Origin: Flavobacteriaceae bacterium UBA5950
GTDB taxonomy: Bacteria > Bacteroidota > Bacteroidia > Flavobacteriales > Flavobacteriaceae
Reading direction: 5' to 3'
Assembly: GCA_002430545.1 (NCBI GenBank)
Contig: DJCM01000031.1
Span: 14,047 to 23,252 of the forward strand
Length of the DNA stretch: 9,206 nt
The position numbers and the translations under genes are program-made. Positions within the stretch are counted from its first letter, which is position 1. Every line of letters begins with the position of its first letter. Below the pieces are notes generated by a model. That model was not told the DNA's origin. It was given only the letters and a program-made list of their open reading frames with translations, and made no database searches. Shown here in pieces: positions 1-6,196 of this stretch.

Positions 1-896
1 TCTGGTTCTACAAAAATTTGATGCCTGTCTTTGTCGGCAAATCGATTGATTTTATCTTCAACCGACGGGCAATAGCGAGGGCCTATACTTTTAATTCTTC
101 CATTGAACATAGGGGAACGATCAAAGCCTTCACGTAGCAGATCATGAACCTCAGGGTTGGTGTATGTCATGTGGCAGGAACGCTGCGTTTGCAAAGGTTT
201 GGTGGTTGGGAGATAAGAAAAGGTGCTGGGCTGTTCGTCTCCTGGCTGCTCGATCATTTTTGAATAATCTAACGATCGTCCATCGACACGAGGTGGGGTC
301 CCTGTTTTCATTCGACCTGATGCAAACCCTCTTTCGACCAAGCGTTCTGTGATGCCAAAGGATGCGCTTTCACCTGCGCGACCACCACCAAATTGCTTTT
401 CTCCTATATGAATAAGGCCGTTGAGAAAAGTGCCGCTTGTCAGCACAACTGACTTCGCATAAATCTCTAATCCTAATGATGTTTTTACCCCGCAGACACG
501 ATCTTTATCAAAAAGAAGATCAGTAACCATCTCTTGATAAAAATCGACGTTGGTTGTTTCTTCCAATAGTAGTCGCCATTGTTCTGCAAAACGCATACGA
601 TCTGACTGTGCCCTTGGGCTCCACATTGCAGGGCCCTTCGATTTGTTAAGCATTTTAAACTGTATGGCTGTTTGGTCAGTTACAATACCACTATAACCCC
701 CCAGGGCATCGATTTCTCTTAAGATTTGACCTTTGGCGATGCCACCCATTGCAGGATTACAAGACATTTGTGCAATATTTTGAAGGTTCATCGTAACCAA
801 AAGGGTTTTGCTGCCCATGTTAGCCGCTGCTGCTGCTGCTTCAGAGCCTGCGTGTCCTGCACCAACTACAATAACGTCGTATTTATTACTAAACAT
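1..896 (-). CDS. mnmG: tRNA uridine-5-carboxymethylaminomethyl(34) synthesis enzyme MnmG (GidA), 3' part cut by window edge
   Basis: This is the FAD-dependent half of the MnmE-MnmG complex, which installs the (carboxymethyl)aminomethyl group on wobble uridine 34 of certain tRNAs in the cytoplasm. The frame is open from ATG at 896 to the left edge, giving 298 residues of about 620 expected. Seen in the translation: the dinucleotide-binding motif GAGHAG at residues 12-17, the signature CNPAMGGIAKG at 46-56, KQFGGGRAGES, and GPRYCPS with Cys276 in the position of the catalytic Cys277 of E. coli MnmG. The FAD domain is thus present and the C-terminal MnmE/tRNA-binding part lies outside. The start overlaps the end of ybeY by 8 bases, so the two are probably cotranscribed and translationally coupled. 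Residues 20-25 are six alanines from a GCA/GCT-rich tract, which I regard as normal for this clade. No frameshift is seen. Confidence 0.97.
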   Translation of the reverse strand, partial: MFSNKYDVIVVGAGHAGSEAAAAAANMGSKTLLVTMNLQNIAQMSCNPAMGGIAKGQILREIDALGGYSGIVTDQTAIQFKMLNKSKGPAMWSPRAQSDRMRFAEQWRLLLEETTNVDFYQEMVTDLLFDKDRVCGVKTSLGLEIYAKSVVLTSGTFLNGLIHIGEKQFGGGRAGESASFGITERLVERGFASGRMKTGTPPRVDGRSLDYSKMIEQPGDEQPSTFSYLPTTKPLQTQRSCHMTYTNPEVHDLLREGFDRSPMFNGRIKSIGPRYCPSVEDKINRFADKDRHQIFVEP

Positions 897-1335
897 CGCT
901 TGGTGTAGATTTTTGTTCCACGTGGAACAGCTTTAGTAACTCGTTCTCTTTGCTGCGCATTATTCGCTTATCACATTCTGTTTTGTCGTTAAATCCAACA
1001 CAGTGTAAAATGCCATGAATCATCACTCTTGCGAGTTCGTTTTCTATACTAACACCCTCATTATGAGCGTTTTCCGAAACTCGCTCTGTTGATACAGCAA
1101 TATCACAATGGATGGTATTTTGAGTGGAATAATCAAAAGTGATGACGTCTGTATAATCATCATGGTTTAGGTGCTTATTATTGATCTCCAACAAACCTTC
1201 GTCACTCATTAGGGATATGTGTATCTCGCCCACATTCATTTCTAGTTCTTTTACACATCGCTTCAGCCAGATAACAAACGAAGCTTCGTTGCTTAGCTCA
1301 AAATCGTTTTGTGCACTAATTGTAATGTGTTCCAC
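889..1335 (-). CDS. ybeY: Endoribonuclease YbeY (16S rRNA maturation / ribosome quality control)
   Basis: YbeY is a single-domain metal-dependent endoribonuclease needed for 16S rRNA 3' end maturation and 70S quality control. Seen: the family core NHDDYTDVITFDYS and the metal motif HGILHCVGFND. The two histidines are at 107 and 111 (numbering from the GTG start). Asp117 occupies the third ligand position, where E. coli has His; I recall this as usual in Bacteroidota. I place the start at GTG 1335-1333, giving 148 aa. The resulting N-terminus (xEHITISAQNDFELSNEASF) lines up with the start of flavobacterial YbeY, and a TAnnTTTG element lies just upstream. An in-frame TTG at 1371 would give 160 aa, but it coincides with the predicted -33 element and adds residues without family similarity. 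The 3' end overlaps mnmG by 8 bases and carries a parS palindrome in the codons for L-F-H-V-E-Q (residues 136-141). Confidence 0.93.
   Translation of the reverse strand: MEHITISAQNDFELSNEASFVIWLKRCVKELEMNVGEIHISLMSDEGLLEINNKHLNHDDYTDVITFDYSTQNTIHCDIAVSTERVSENAHNEGVSIENELARVMIHGILHCVGFNDKTECDKRIMRSKENELLKLFHVEQKSTPSDV
914..929. promoter_or_regulatory. parS: parS-type ParB binding site (perfect 16-bp palindrome)
   Basis: TGTTCCACGTGGAACA is a perfect 8+8 inverted repeat. It equals the form of the chromosomal parS site described in pseudomonads and differs from the TGTTTCACGTGAAACA form by one symmetric base pair. Such sites are bound by chromosomal ParB (Spo0J), which loads on DNA as a CTP-dependent clamp and helps segregate the origin region. 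The site lies inside the last codons of ybeY, 18 bases upstream of the mnmG start, so it must also encode F-H-V-E. Sequence identity is observed; ParB binding is inferred, since parA/parB are not in the window. Confidence 0.78.
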
Positions 1336-1341
1336 GGAACA
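1328..1341. repeat. Shortened parS-like inverted repeat on the ybeY start
   Basis: TGTTCCACGGAACA has perfect 6-bp arms (TGTTCC/GGAACA) identical to the outer arms of the palindrome at 914-929, with a 2-bp centre instead of 4. It equals that site with one central dinucleotide removed. It covers the proposed GTG start of ybeY and the last two bases of the predicted -7 element, a place suited to an operator. ParB half-sites would be mis-spaced by 2 bp, so true parS function is doubtful. Chance similarity cannot be excluded. Confidence 0.4.
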
Positions 1342-1371
1342 AAGGTAGGTGTTTACGCTATTGCAAGTCAA
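1340..1371 (-). promoter_or_regulatory. Predicted Bacteroidota-type promoter of ybeY-mnmG
   Basis: On the minus strand, TTG at 1371-1369 is followed after 21 bases by TACCTTTG at 1347-1340. This matches the Bacteroidota sigma factor consensus (-33 TTG, -7 TAnnTTTG, spacer about 19-21). The -7 element ends only 4 bases before the proposed GTG start, so the transcript would be leaderless or nearly so. The same TTG could be read as a longer ybeY start, which is less likely if the promoter is real. Confidence 0.5.
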
Positions 1372-1435
1372 TACAGAAAAGAATAATTTGATTTAACTTG
1401 TTGATTTTGTGTTATTTATACAACTCTTGTATGCG

Positions 1436-1467
1436 TTTCGTGTTGTCGTCATTAGACGATATCTTTA
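1436..1467 (+). promoter_or_regulatory. Weak candidate promoter of gltX
   Basis: TATCTTTA at 1460-1467 matches TAnnTTTG at all but the last base, and TTTC at 1436-1439 could serve as a poor -33 element. The -7 element ends 12 bases before the gltX ATG, the same distance as in front of folB. The match is imperfect, so this is only a candidate. Confidence 0.3.
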
Positions 1468-1479
1468 CAAAAAAACTAA

Positions 1480-2994
1480 ATGGCAGATTCTGTTCGTGTT
1501 CGTTTTGCGCCAAGCCCCACTGGCCCACTTCATATTGGGGGGGTGCGAACCGCTTTATACAATTATCTATACGCCAAAAAAAACAATGGATCCTTTTTGT
1601 TGCGCATTGAAGACACTGACCAAAAACGCACTGTTTCAGGCGCTGAGGAATATATCTACTCGGCACTAGAATGGTTGGGAATTGTACCAGATGAAAGCCC
1701 AAAACATGAGGGTTCATTAGGTCCTTATCGCCAAAGTGAACGCAATGAGATTTATGAAAAATGGGTGCAGATCCTTATAGATAAAGACTTGGCTTATTAT
1801 GCTTTTGATTCACCTGAAGAGTTAGATGCTCACAGGAAAGAACACGAGAAAAAAGGGAAAACATTTATATATAATTGGCACAATCGACTAAAGCTTAAAA
1901 ACAGTTTGAGTGTAAGCGCAAAAGAGACTAGTGAGAAAATCAAAAGTGGTGCGCCATATGTCGTTCGTTTTTTGATGTGGAATGATGGTGATGATGAAGT
2001 TGTCCGTTGTCCCGACATCATTCGAGGAAATGTTGATGTAGATTGTAAACTGCTTGATGATAAAGTTTTATATAAAAGCGATGGGTTCCCCACCTACCAC
2101 TTTGCCAATGTTGTGGACGACCACCTGATGAAAATTTCTCATGTCATAAGAGGTGAAGAGTGGTTACCATCACTTGCCTTGCACATCAAACTATATGATG
2201 CTTTTAGTTGGACCACTCCTTCTTTTGCTCATTTGCCTTTAATTTTGAAGCCTAGCGGTAAAGGGAAATTATCCAAAAGAGATGGTGATCAATTGGGTTT
2301 TCCTGTTTTCCCTATACAGTGGGGAGACGAAATGAAAGGTTATCGAGAAACTGGCTTTTTGCCCGAGGCTGTTGTAAACTTTTTAGCTTTACTCGGTTGG
2401 AATAATGGCGATGAACAAGAGGTGTTTACAATAGAAGAAATGGTTTCGTTTTTCGATTTAAATAGGGTTCATCATGCAGGTGCTCGTTTTGACCCTGAAA
2501 AAAATAAGTGGTTTAATCAACAACACATACAGGCCTTGTCACTAATCGCTTTTGCTCAGTTATGCAAGGCTGAAGTTGAGCGACATACCCAAACCTATTT
2601 AACAGATGAAAAACTATTGGCAATGGCAGAAATGGTGCAGCCAAGAGTTGTGTTGCTTGGTGACTTATGGTCAGCTTTAAAAATCTTTTTCGAAGCGCCT
2701 GATGAATACGATTCCAAGGCGATCAAAAAGGTTTGGAAAGAAAACACAGCAACACTTCTCCAAGCAGTTGCAGACCGCCTCGTCAATGAAGATGATTTAA
2801 AAGCCGTTGCTTTCAAATCTCTATTGCTTTCCATTGCAGAGGGTGCTGGCACAGGAATTGGTGCCCTGATGGGGCCTCTTCGGTTAGTGCTCGTTGGTTC
2901 ATTAACTGGGCCTGACTTATTGCAGTTGATACATTCCTTGGGCGCTCGAGTGGTGATTGATAGAATTAACATTGCGTTAATGAAAATAAGCTAA
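1480..2994 (+). CDS. gltX: Glutamate--tRNA ligase (GluRS)
   Basis: This is a class I aminoacyl-tRNA synthetase that charges tRNA-Glu with glutamate in the cytoplasm. At 504 aa it has the normal length for Bacteroidota. Seen: APSPTGPLHIGG at residues 10-21, containing the HIGH-type signature (H18-I-G-G21); LRIEDTDQKR shortly after; and the KMSKS-type loop as K263-L-S-K-R267, followed by DGDQLGFPVFPIQW. The C-terminal helical anticodon-binding region (GAGTGIGALMGPLRLVLVGS) is intact. The ATG at 1480 fits the family N-terminus (xxVRVRFAPSPTG), so no alternative start is needed. It is divergent from ybeY and 40 bases upstream of the SPFH gene, with which it may be cotranscribed; I see no strong terminator between them. 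A separate GlnRS is encoded nearby, so this enzyme probably need not misacylate tRNA-Gln, although GatCAB cannot be judged from this window. Confidence 0.98.
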   Translation: MADSVRVRFAPSPTGPLHIGGVRTALYNYLYAKKNNGSFLLRIEDTDQKRTVSGAEEYIYSALEWLGIVPDESPKHEGSLGPYRQSERNEIYEKWVQILIDKDLAYYAFDSPEELDAHRKEHEKKGKTFIYNWHNRLKLKNSLSVSAKETSEKIKSGAPYVVRFLMWNDGDDEVVRCPDIIRGNVDVDCKLLDDKVLYKSDGFPTYHFANVVDDHLMKISHVIRGEEWLPSLALHIKLYDAFSWTTPSFAHLPLILKPSGKGKLSKRDGDQLGFPVFPIQWGDEMKGYRETGFLPEAVVNFLALLGWNNGDEQEVFTIEEMVSFFDLNRVHHAGARFDPEKNKWFNQQHIQALSLIAFAQLCKAEVERHTQTYLTDEKLLAMAEMVQPRVVLLGDLWSALKIFFEAPDEYDSKAIKKVWKENTATLLQAVADRLVNEDDLKAVAFKSLLLSIAEGAGTGIGALMGPLRLVLVGSLTGPDLLQLIHSLGARVVIDRINIALMKIS

Positions 2995-3034
2995 AGATTT
3001 TTTATATTGCTTATGAATCTAAAAACAACTTATC

Positions 3035-3976
3035 ATGTCAATTATCATATATTCTATCCTAGGGTTTCTTGGTTTTGCCCTGCTGTTTAGCACCTTTTTT
3101 ATCGTTCGGCAACAGTCCGCTGCTGTCGTTGAGCGTTTTGGTAGGTTTGTTGGTGTTCGACAATCTGGTTTACAAATCAAAATACCAATCGTCGATCGCG
3201 TTTCTGGACGAGTAAGTTTACGTGTACAGCAGCTAGATGTTGTTGTTGAGACAAAAACAAAAGACGATGTTTTTGTAAAAATTAAAGTATCTGTACAATA
3301 CAAAGTCATCAAGGACAAAGTGTTTGATGCTTTTTATAAGCTCGATTTTCCACAGGACCAGATCACCTCTTATGTGTTTGATGTCGTTCGTGCTGAGGTT
3401 CCAAAAATGATTTTGGATGATGTGTTTGAGAAAAAAGATGATGTCGCAATTGCTGTGAAGTCAGAGTTGAATGATTCAATGCTCAACTATGGGTTTGACA
3501 TTATAAAAACTCTTGTGACTGACATCGACCCTGATGCGCAGGTGAAAGACTCTATGAACCGAATTAATGCTTCCGAAAGAGAGAAGGTTGCTGCACAGTT
3601 TGAAGGGGATGCACAGCGTATTTTGATTGTTGAAAGAGCCAAGGCAGAGGCAGAATCAAAGCGTTTGCAAGGGCAGGGAATTGCTGATCAAAGACGTGAA
3701 ATTGCGCGTGGTTTGGAAGACTCTGTCAAGGTGCTAAATGGTGTTAATATCAACTCACAAGAGGCGTCTGCTTTGATTGTTGTTACACAGCACTATGATA
3801 CACTTCAGTCTGTTGGATCTGCGAGCAATAGCAATTTGATTTTGATGCCAAACTCACCTCAAGCTGGTTCAGAAATGCTAAACAATATGGTAGCGTCCTT
3901 TACTGCGAGCAATCAAATAGGGGAGGCCATGAAGAAGCAAAGAGAAGAAGGCGAGAACACTAAAAAGAGCGAATAA
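3035..3976 (+). CDS. SPFH/band 7 (prohibitin-homology) domain membrane protein
   Basis: This is a 313-aa stomatin/HflC/HIR-like protein. Seen: an N-terminal hydrophobic segment at about residues 3-24 acting as membrane anchor; the SPFH start pattern (AAVVERFGRF...GLQIKIPIVDRV) from about 28; a band 7 core to about 175; then an Ala/Glu/Lys-rich coiled-coil stretch (EREKVAAQFEGDAQ, VERAKAEAESKRLQ) at about 178-235. The tail is polar and ends in a Lys/Glu-rich stretch. SPFH proteins oligomerise into rings or scaffolds at membranes and often modulate proteases or membrane microdomains; the client of this one is unknown. No NfeD-like partner is adjacent, which argues against the classical SPFH-NfeD pair. 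The neighbours are gltX upstream (40 bases) and convergent glnS (3 bases). I recall the gltX-SPFH-glnS order in flavobacteria but cannot verify it here. Confidence 0.9.
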   Translation: MSIIIYSILGFLGFALLFSTFFIVRQQSAAVVERFGRFVGVRQSGLQIKIPIVDRVSGRVSLRVQQLDVVVETKTKDDVFVKIKVSVQYKVIKDKVFDAFYKLDFPQDQITSYVFDVVRAEVPKMILDDVFEKKDDVAIAVKSELNDSMLNYGFDIIKTLVTDIDPDAQVKDSMNRINASEREKVAAQFEGDAQRILIVERAKAEAESKRLQGQGIADQRREIARGLEDSVKVLNGVNINSQEASALIVVTQHYDTLQSVGSASNSNLILMPNSPQAGSEMLNNMVASFTASNQIGEAMKKQREEGENTKKSE

Positions 3977-3994
3977 CAACTACTTGTTGTTTTT
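3975..3994 (+). terminator. Weak hairpin with T-tract between SPFH gene and glnS
   Basis: AACAAC (3975-3980), loop TACTT and GTTGTT (3986-3991) form a 6-bp AT-rich stem followed by further T residues to 3994. It covers the stops of both convergent genes. The stem is weak, so it may only help end the plus-strand gltX-SPFH transcript. The minus-strand reading lacks an equally good T-tract. Confidence 0.4.
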
Positions 3995-5647
3995 GGACCA
4001 ATTGACGCGCAACCCAACTGTTTTATTAAAAACAATTTGGTCGGGGGTGCTGTCGGGGTCTACAACATAATAGCCTTGTCGCTGAAATTGATAACTCTTT
4101 CCTGCAACAGCATCGTCGATGTTTGGTTCTATAAATGCCTGCTGCTCGTTGAGGGAATTTGTATTTAGAAAACTCGTAAACGGCTTGTCTTTATGACCAT
4201 CTGGGTTGGGGTCTGAAAAAAGTCTGTCGTAATTTCGTACCTGAATTTGTTGTGCGTGGTTTTGCGATACCCAATGTAAAGTTCCTTTCACTTTACGTTG
4301 ACTTTCCTCTGTACCACTGCCACTTTTACTCAAAGGATCATAGGTACAAAAAACAGTTGTTATCGTTCCGTTTTCGTCCTTTTCAACAGATTCTGCCTTC
4401 ATGATGTAAGCATTTTTTAAGCGCACTTCTTTCCCTAGTTTTAATCGGAAAAACTTTCGATTTGCCTCTTCTCTAAAATCTTCTTGCTCAATCAAGATTG
4501 TTTTGGAAAAAGGCACTTCTCTTGATCCAGCTGTTGGATCTTCTGGGTTGTTTTCTGCCTTTAGTAATTCTGTTTTATCCTCAGGATAGTTGGTAATCAC
4601 TACACGCAAAGGGTTGAGTACAGCCATCATTCGTGGTGCTGTTTTGTTCAAATCCTCACGCACACAAAACTCCAAAAGCGAAACGTCGATAAGATTCTCT
4701 CGCTTGGCAACACCTACTGCTTGAATAAAATTCTTTAATGATTCTGGAGTATAGCCCCTTCTTCTCAGACCACTGATGGTTGGCATTCTAGGGTCGTCCC
4801 AGCCAGAAACATTGTTGTTTTGAACAAGCTGCATCAGTTTGCGTTTGCTCGTAACAGTATAGTTCAAATTAAGCCTTGCAAACTCTCTTTGTTTGGGTGC
4901 TAGTCCTAATCCATACACATCGTTTAGAAATGCTTCATACAAGTCTCTGTGGGGTTTAAATTCCAACGAACACAAAGAATGTGATATCTTTTCAATATAA
5001 TCAGACTGCCCATGCGTCCAATCATACATTGGATATATGCACCACTTGTCGCCTGTTCTGTGATGTGTTTGAAACAATATTCGATACATAACAGGGTCGC
5101 GCAACAGCATATTGGATGCTGCCATGTCTCCCTTGTATCGCAAAACATGCGTTCCTTCTTTATGATTCCCTTCCTTCATTTCAGCAAATAGCTGAAGGTT
5201 TTCGTCTATTGATCGCGATCGATAAGGGCTTTTTTCACCAGCTTGTGTTGGGGTACCTTTTTGGCTTGCTATGTCCTCTGAGGGCTGTGAGTCAACATAC
5301 GCTTTTCCAGCCTTGACTAGATCGGATGCCCAGTCATAGAGTGTTTGGAAATAATCGGATGCATAGCACTCGTTGTCCCAAGAAAAACCCAGCCACTGAA
5401 TATCATTTTTTATTGCATCTACATAAAGTTGTTCTTCAGCTGCAGGGTTGGTGTCATCGAAACGAAGATTTACAGGCGCATTATACTTTTGGCCGAGTCC
5501 AAAATTGACACATATTGCTTTGACGTGACCAATATGTAAAAACCCATTTGGCTCTGGTGGAAATCGAAAACGAAGGGATTCTTGTGGTAGTCCTTGCTGC
5601 AGATCTTCATCAATAATGTGTTCAATAAAATTTTTCGTAGGTTTCAC
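3980..5647 (-). CDS. glnS: Glutamine--tRNA ligase (GlnRS)
   Basis: This class I synthetase charges tRNA-Gln directly. Seen (numbering from GTG 5647): FRFPPEPNGFLHIGH with HIGH at 38-41, the family signature NLRFDDTNP, and the KMSKS-type loop VTSKRK at about 265-270, with Thr where E. coli has Met. GWDDPRMPTISGLRRRGYTPESL follows, and then the two C-terminal beta-barrels that read the anticodon. From GTG the protein is 555 aa, typical for the family. It has no fused YqeY/GatB-like tail, which occurs in some bacterial GlnRS. An in-frame TTG at 5668 would add 7 residues, but it lies inside the predicted -7 element, and the GTG N-terminus (MKPTKNFIEHIIDEDL) fits the family, so GTG is preferred. 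The gene is convergent with the SPFH gene and divergent from folB. Bacterial GlnRS is generally considered to be of eukaryotic ancestry. Confidence 0.97.
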   Translation of the reverse strand: MKPTKNFIEHIIDEDLQQGLPQESLRFRFPPEPNGFLHIGHVKAICVNFGLGQKYNAPVNLRFDDTNPAAEEQLYVDAIKNDIQWLGFSWDNECYASDYFQTLYDWASDLVKAGKAYVDSQPSEDIASQKGTPTQAGEKSPYRSRSIDENLQLFAEMKEGNHKEGTHVLRYKGDMAASNMLLRDPVMYRILFQTHHRTGDKWCIYPMYDWTHGQSDYIEKISHSLCSLEFKPHRDLYEAFLNDVYGLGLAPKQREFARLNLNYTVTSKRKLMQLVQNNNVSGWDDPRMPTISGLRRRGYTPESLKNFIQAVGVAKRENLIDVSLLEFCVREDLNKTAPRMMAVLNPLRVVITNYPEDKTELLKAENNPEDPTAGSREVPFSKTILIEQEDFREEANRKFFRLKLGKEVRLKNAYIMKAESVEKDENGTITTVFCTYDPLSKSGSGTEESQRKVKGTLHWVSQNHAQQIQVRNYDRLFSDPNPDGHKDKPFTSFLNTNSLNEQQAFIEPNIDDAVAGKSYQFQRQGYYVVDPDSTPDQIVFNKTVGLRVNWSKNNK

Positions 5648-5665
5648 GTGCCTTTTATTTGTTTG

Positions 5666-5673
5666 CAAAGGTA
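5666..5673 (-). promoter_or_regulatory. Predicted -7 element of glnS
   Basis: TACCTTTG (5673 down to 5666) is an exact TAnnTTTG match on the minus strand. It ends 18 bases before the proposed GTG start. No convincing -33 TTG is seen at the usual spacing. Transcription from here would begin downstream of the TTG at 5668, which excludes that codon as a start. Confidence 0.5.
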
Positions 5674-5705
5674 ATTAATTCACTCGCTTTGGGGCCTTTG
5701 TTTAT

Positions 5706-5713
5706 TATCTTTG
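5706..5713 (+). promoter_or_regulatory. Predicted -7 element of folB
   Basis: TATCTTTG is an exact TAnnTTTG match, ending 12 bases before the folB ATG. The nearest upstream TTTG (5688-5691) is only 14 bases away, shorter than the usual spacer, so the -33 part is uncertain. The element is back to back with the glnS one, 32 bases apart. Confidence 0.5.
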
Positions 5714-5725
5714 CTAAAAATAAAT

Positions 5726-6076
5726 ATGGGGCAAATTTATTTAGAGAATATTCGAACCTACAGCCATCACGGTTGTATGAAAGAAGAGACGATCATTGGA
5801 AGCGAATATCGTGTGGATCTGTGGGTTGACGCTGATTTGTCTGTTGCTGCACAAACAGATGATTTGAATGATACCCCTGATTATGTGCTTCTACACGAGA
5901 TTGTTGTTTCAGAAATGAAAACTGCTTCAAAACTGTTGGAGCATGTGGCACAAAGGATTATTGATCGGATCAATTCAAAGGTTGCGTCTTTGGAGAAAGT
6001 GAAGGTGCGAGTGACCAAAATAAACCCGCCTATTGGAGGGGATGTTCAGTCTGTTTCTGTACTTTTAACTTCTTAA
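5726..6076 (+). CDS. folB: Dihydroneopterin aldolase FolB
   Basis: FolB converts 7,8-dihydroneopterin to 6-hydroxymethyl-7,8-dihydropterin and glycolaldehyde in tetrahydrofolate synthesis; the family forms an octameric tunnel fold. The 116-aa length is normal. Seen: HHGCMKEE at residues 14-21, with Glu21 matching the pterin-site/catalytic Glu22 region of the S. aureus enzyme; LLEHVAQRI with Glu72, a pterin-binding glutamate; and KINPPIGGDV with Lys98, the catalytic lysine. The ATG at 5726 is chosen over an in-frame TTG at 5711. That TTG falls inside the predicted -7 element, and the ATG gives the family-like MGQIYLENIR start. folB is divergent from glnS and is followed after 45 bases by tRNA-Cys, which has its own -7 element. 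No other folate gene is nearby. Confidence 0.95.
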   Translation: MGQIYLENIRTYSHHGCMKEETIIGSEYRVDLWVDADLSVAAQTDDLNDTPDYVLLHEIVVSEMKTASKLLEHVAQRIIDRINSKVASLEKVKVRVTKINPPIGGDVQSVSVLLTS

Positions 6077-6102
6077 CAGGAAATATGTTGTGTAAAATAG
6101 TT

Positions 6103-6110
6103 TACTTTTG
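6103..6110 (+). promoter_or_regulatory. Predicted -7 element of tRNA-Cys
   Basis: TACTTTTG is an exact TAnnTTTG match ending 11 bases before the mature tRNA 5' end, leaving room for a very short leader. I see no good -33 TTG at the normal distance (a TTG at 6088-6090 is too close). Confidence 0.45.
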
Positions 6111-6121
6111 CCATTGAATTT

Positions 6122-6192
6122 GGCACCGTGGCCGAGTGGCTAGGCAGAGCTCTGCAAAAGCTTGTACAGCGGTTCGATTCCGCTCGGTGCCT
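6122..6192 (+). tRNA. tRNA-Cys (anticodon GCA)
   Basis: The sequence folds as a complete 71-nt cloverleaf. The acceptor stem is 6122-6128 with 6185-6191, all seven pairs matched. The D stem is GCC/GGC (6131-6133, 6143-6145). The anticodon stem is 6147-6151 with 6159-6163 and the loop CTGCAAA places GCA at 6154-6156. The variable region is 4 nt. The T stem AGCGG/CCGCT encloses TTCGATT. The discriminator base is T at 6192, as expected for tRNA-Cys. CCA is not encoded and must be added. A run of T residues follows at 6194-6198. Confidence 0.97.
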
Positions 6193-6196
6193 CTTT

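Noticed and set aside
820..842. GCT/GCA trinucleotide run that might look like a microsatellite
   Set aside because: It encodes the alanine stretch after the FAD-binding motif of MnmG, which I regard as normal for this protein in the clade.
164..908. Plus-strand open frames of about 60 residues at 164-352 and 726-908
   Set aside because: They lie antisense to conserved mnmG codons, have no family resemblance and no start signals.
1412..1717. 101-residue minus-strand frame across the gltX start
   Set aside because: It overlaps the HIGH-motif coding region of gltX antisense and shows no recognisable protein features.
2995..3034. T-rich stretch between gltX and the SPFH gene as a terminator or promoter
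   Set aside because: No stem precedes the T-run, and TATATTGC is a poor match to TAnnTTTG, so neither call is supported.
2595..3318. Minus-strand frames of 125 and 99 residues opposite gltX and the SPFH gene
   Set aside because: They are shadow frames of well-supported genes, with low-complexity Ser/Thr/Arg-rich composition.
5641..5650. GTTTCACGTG at the glnS start, resembling half of the TGTTTCACGTGAAACA parS form
   Set aside because: Only 10 contiguous bases match; the other half (CCTTT) does not complete the palindrome, so ParB binding is not supported.
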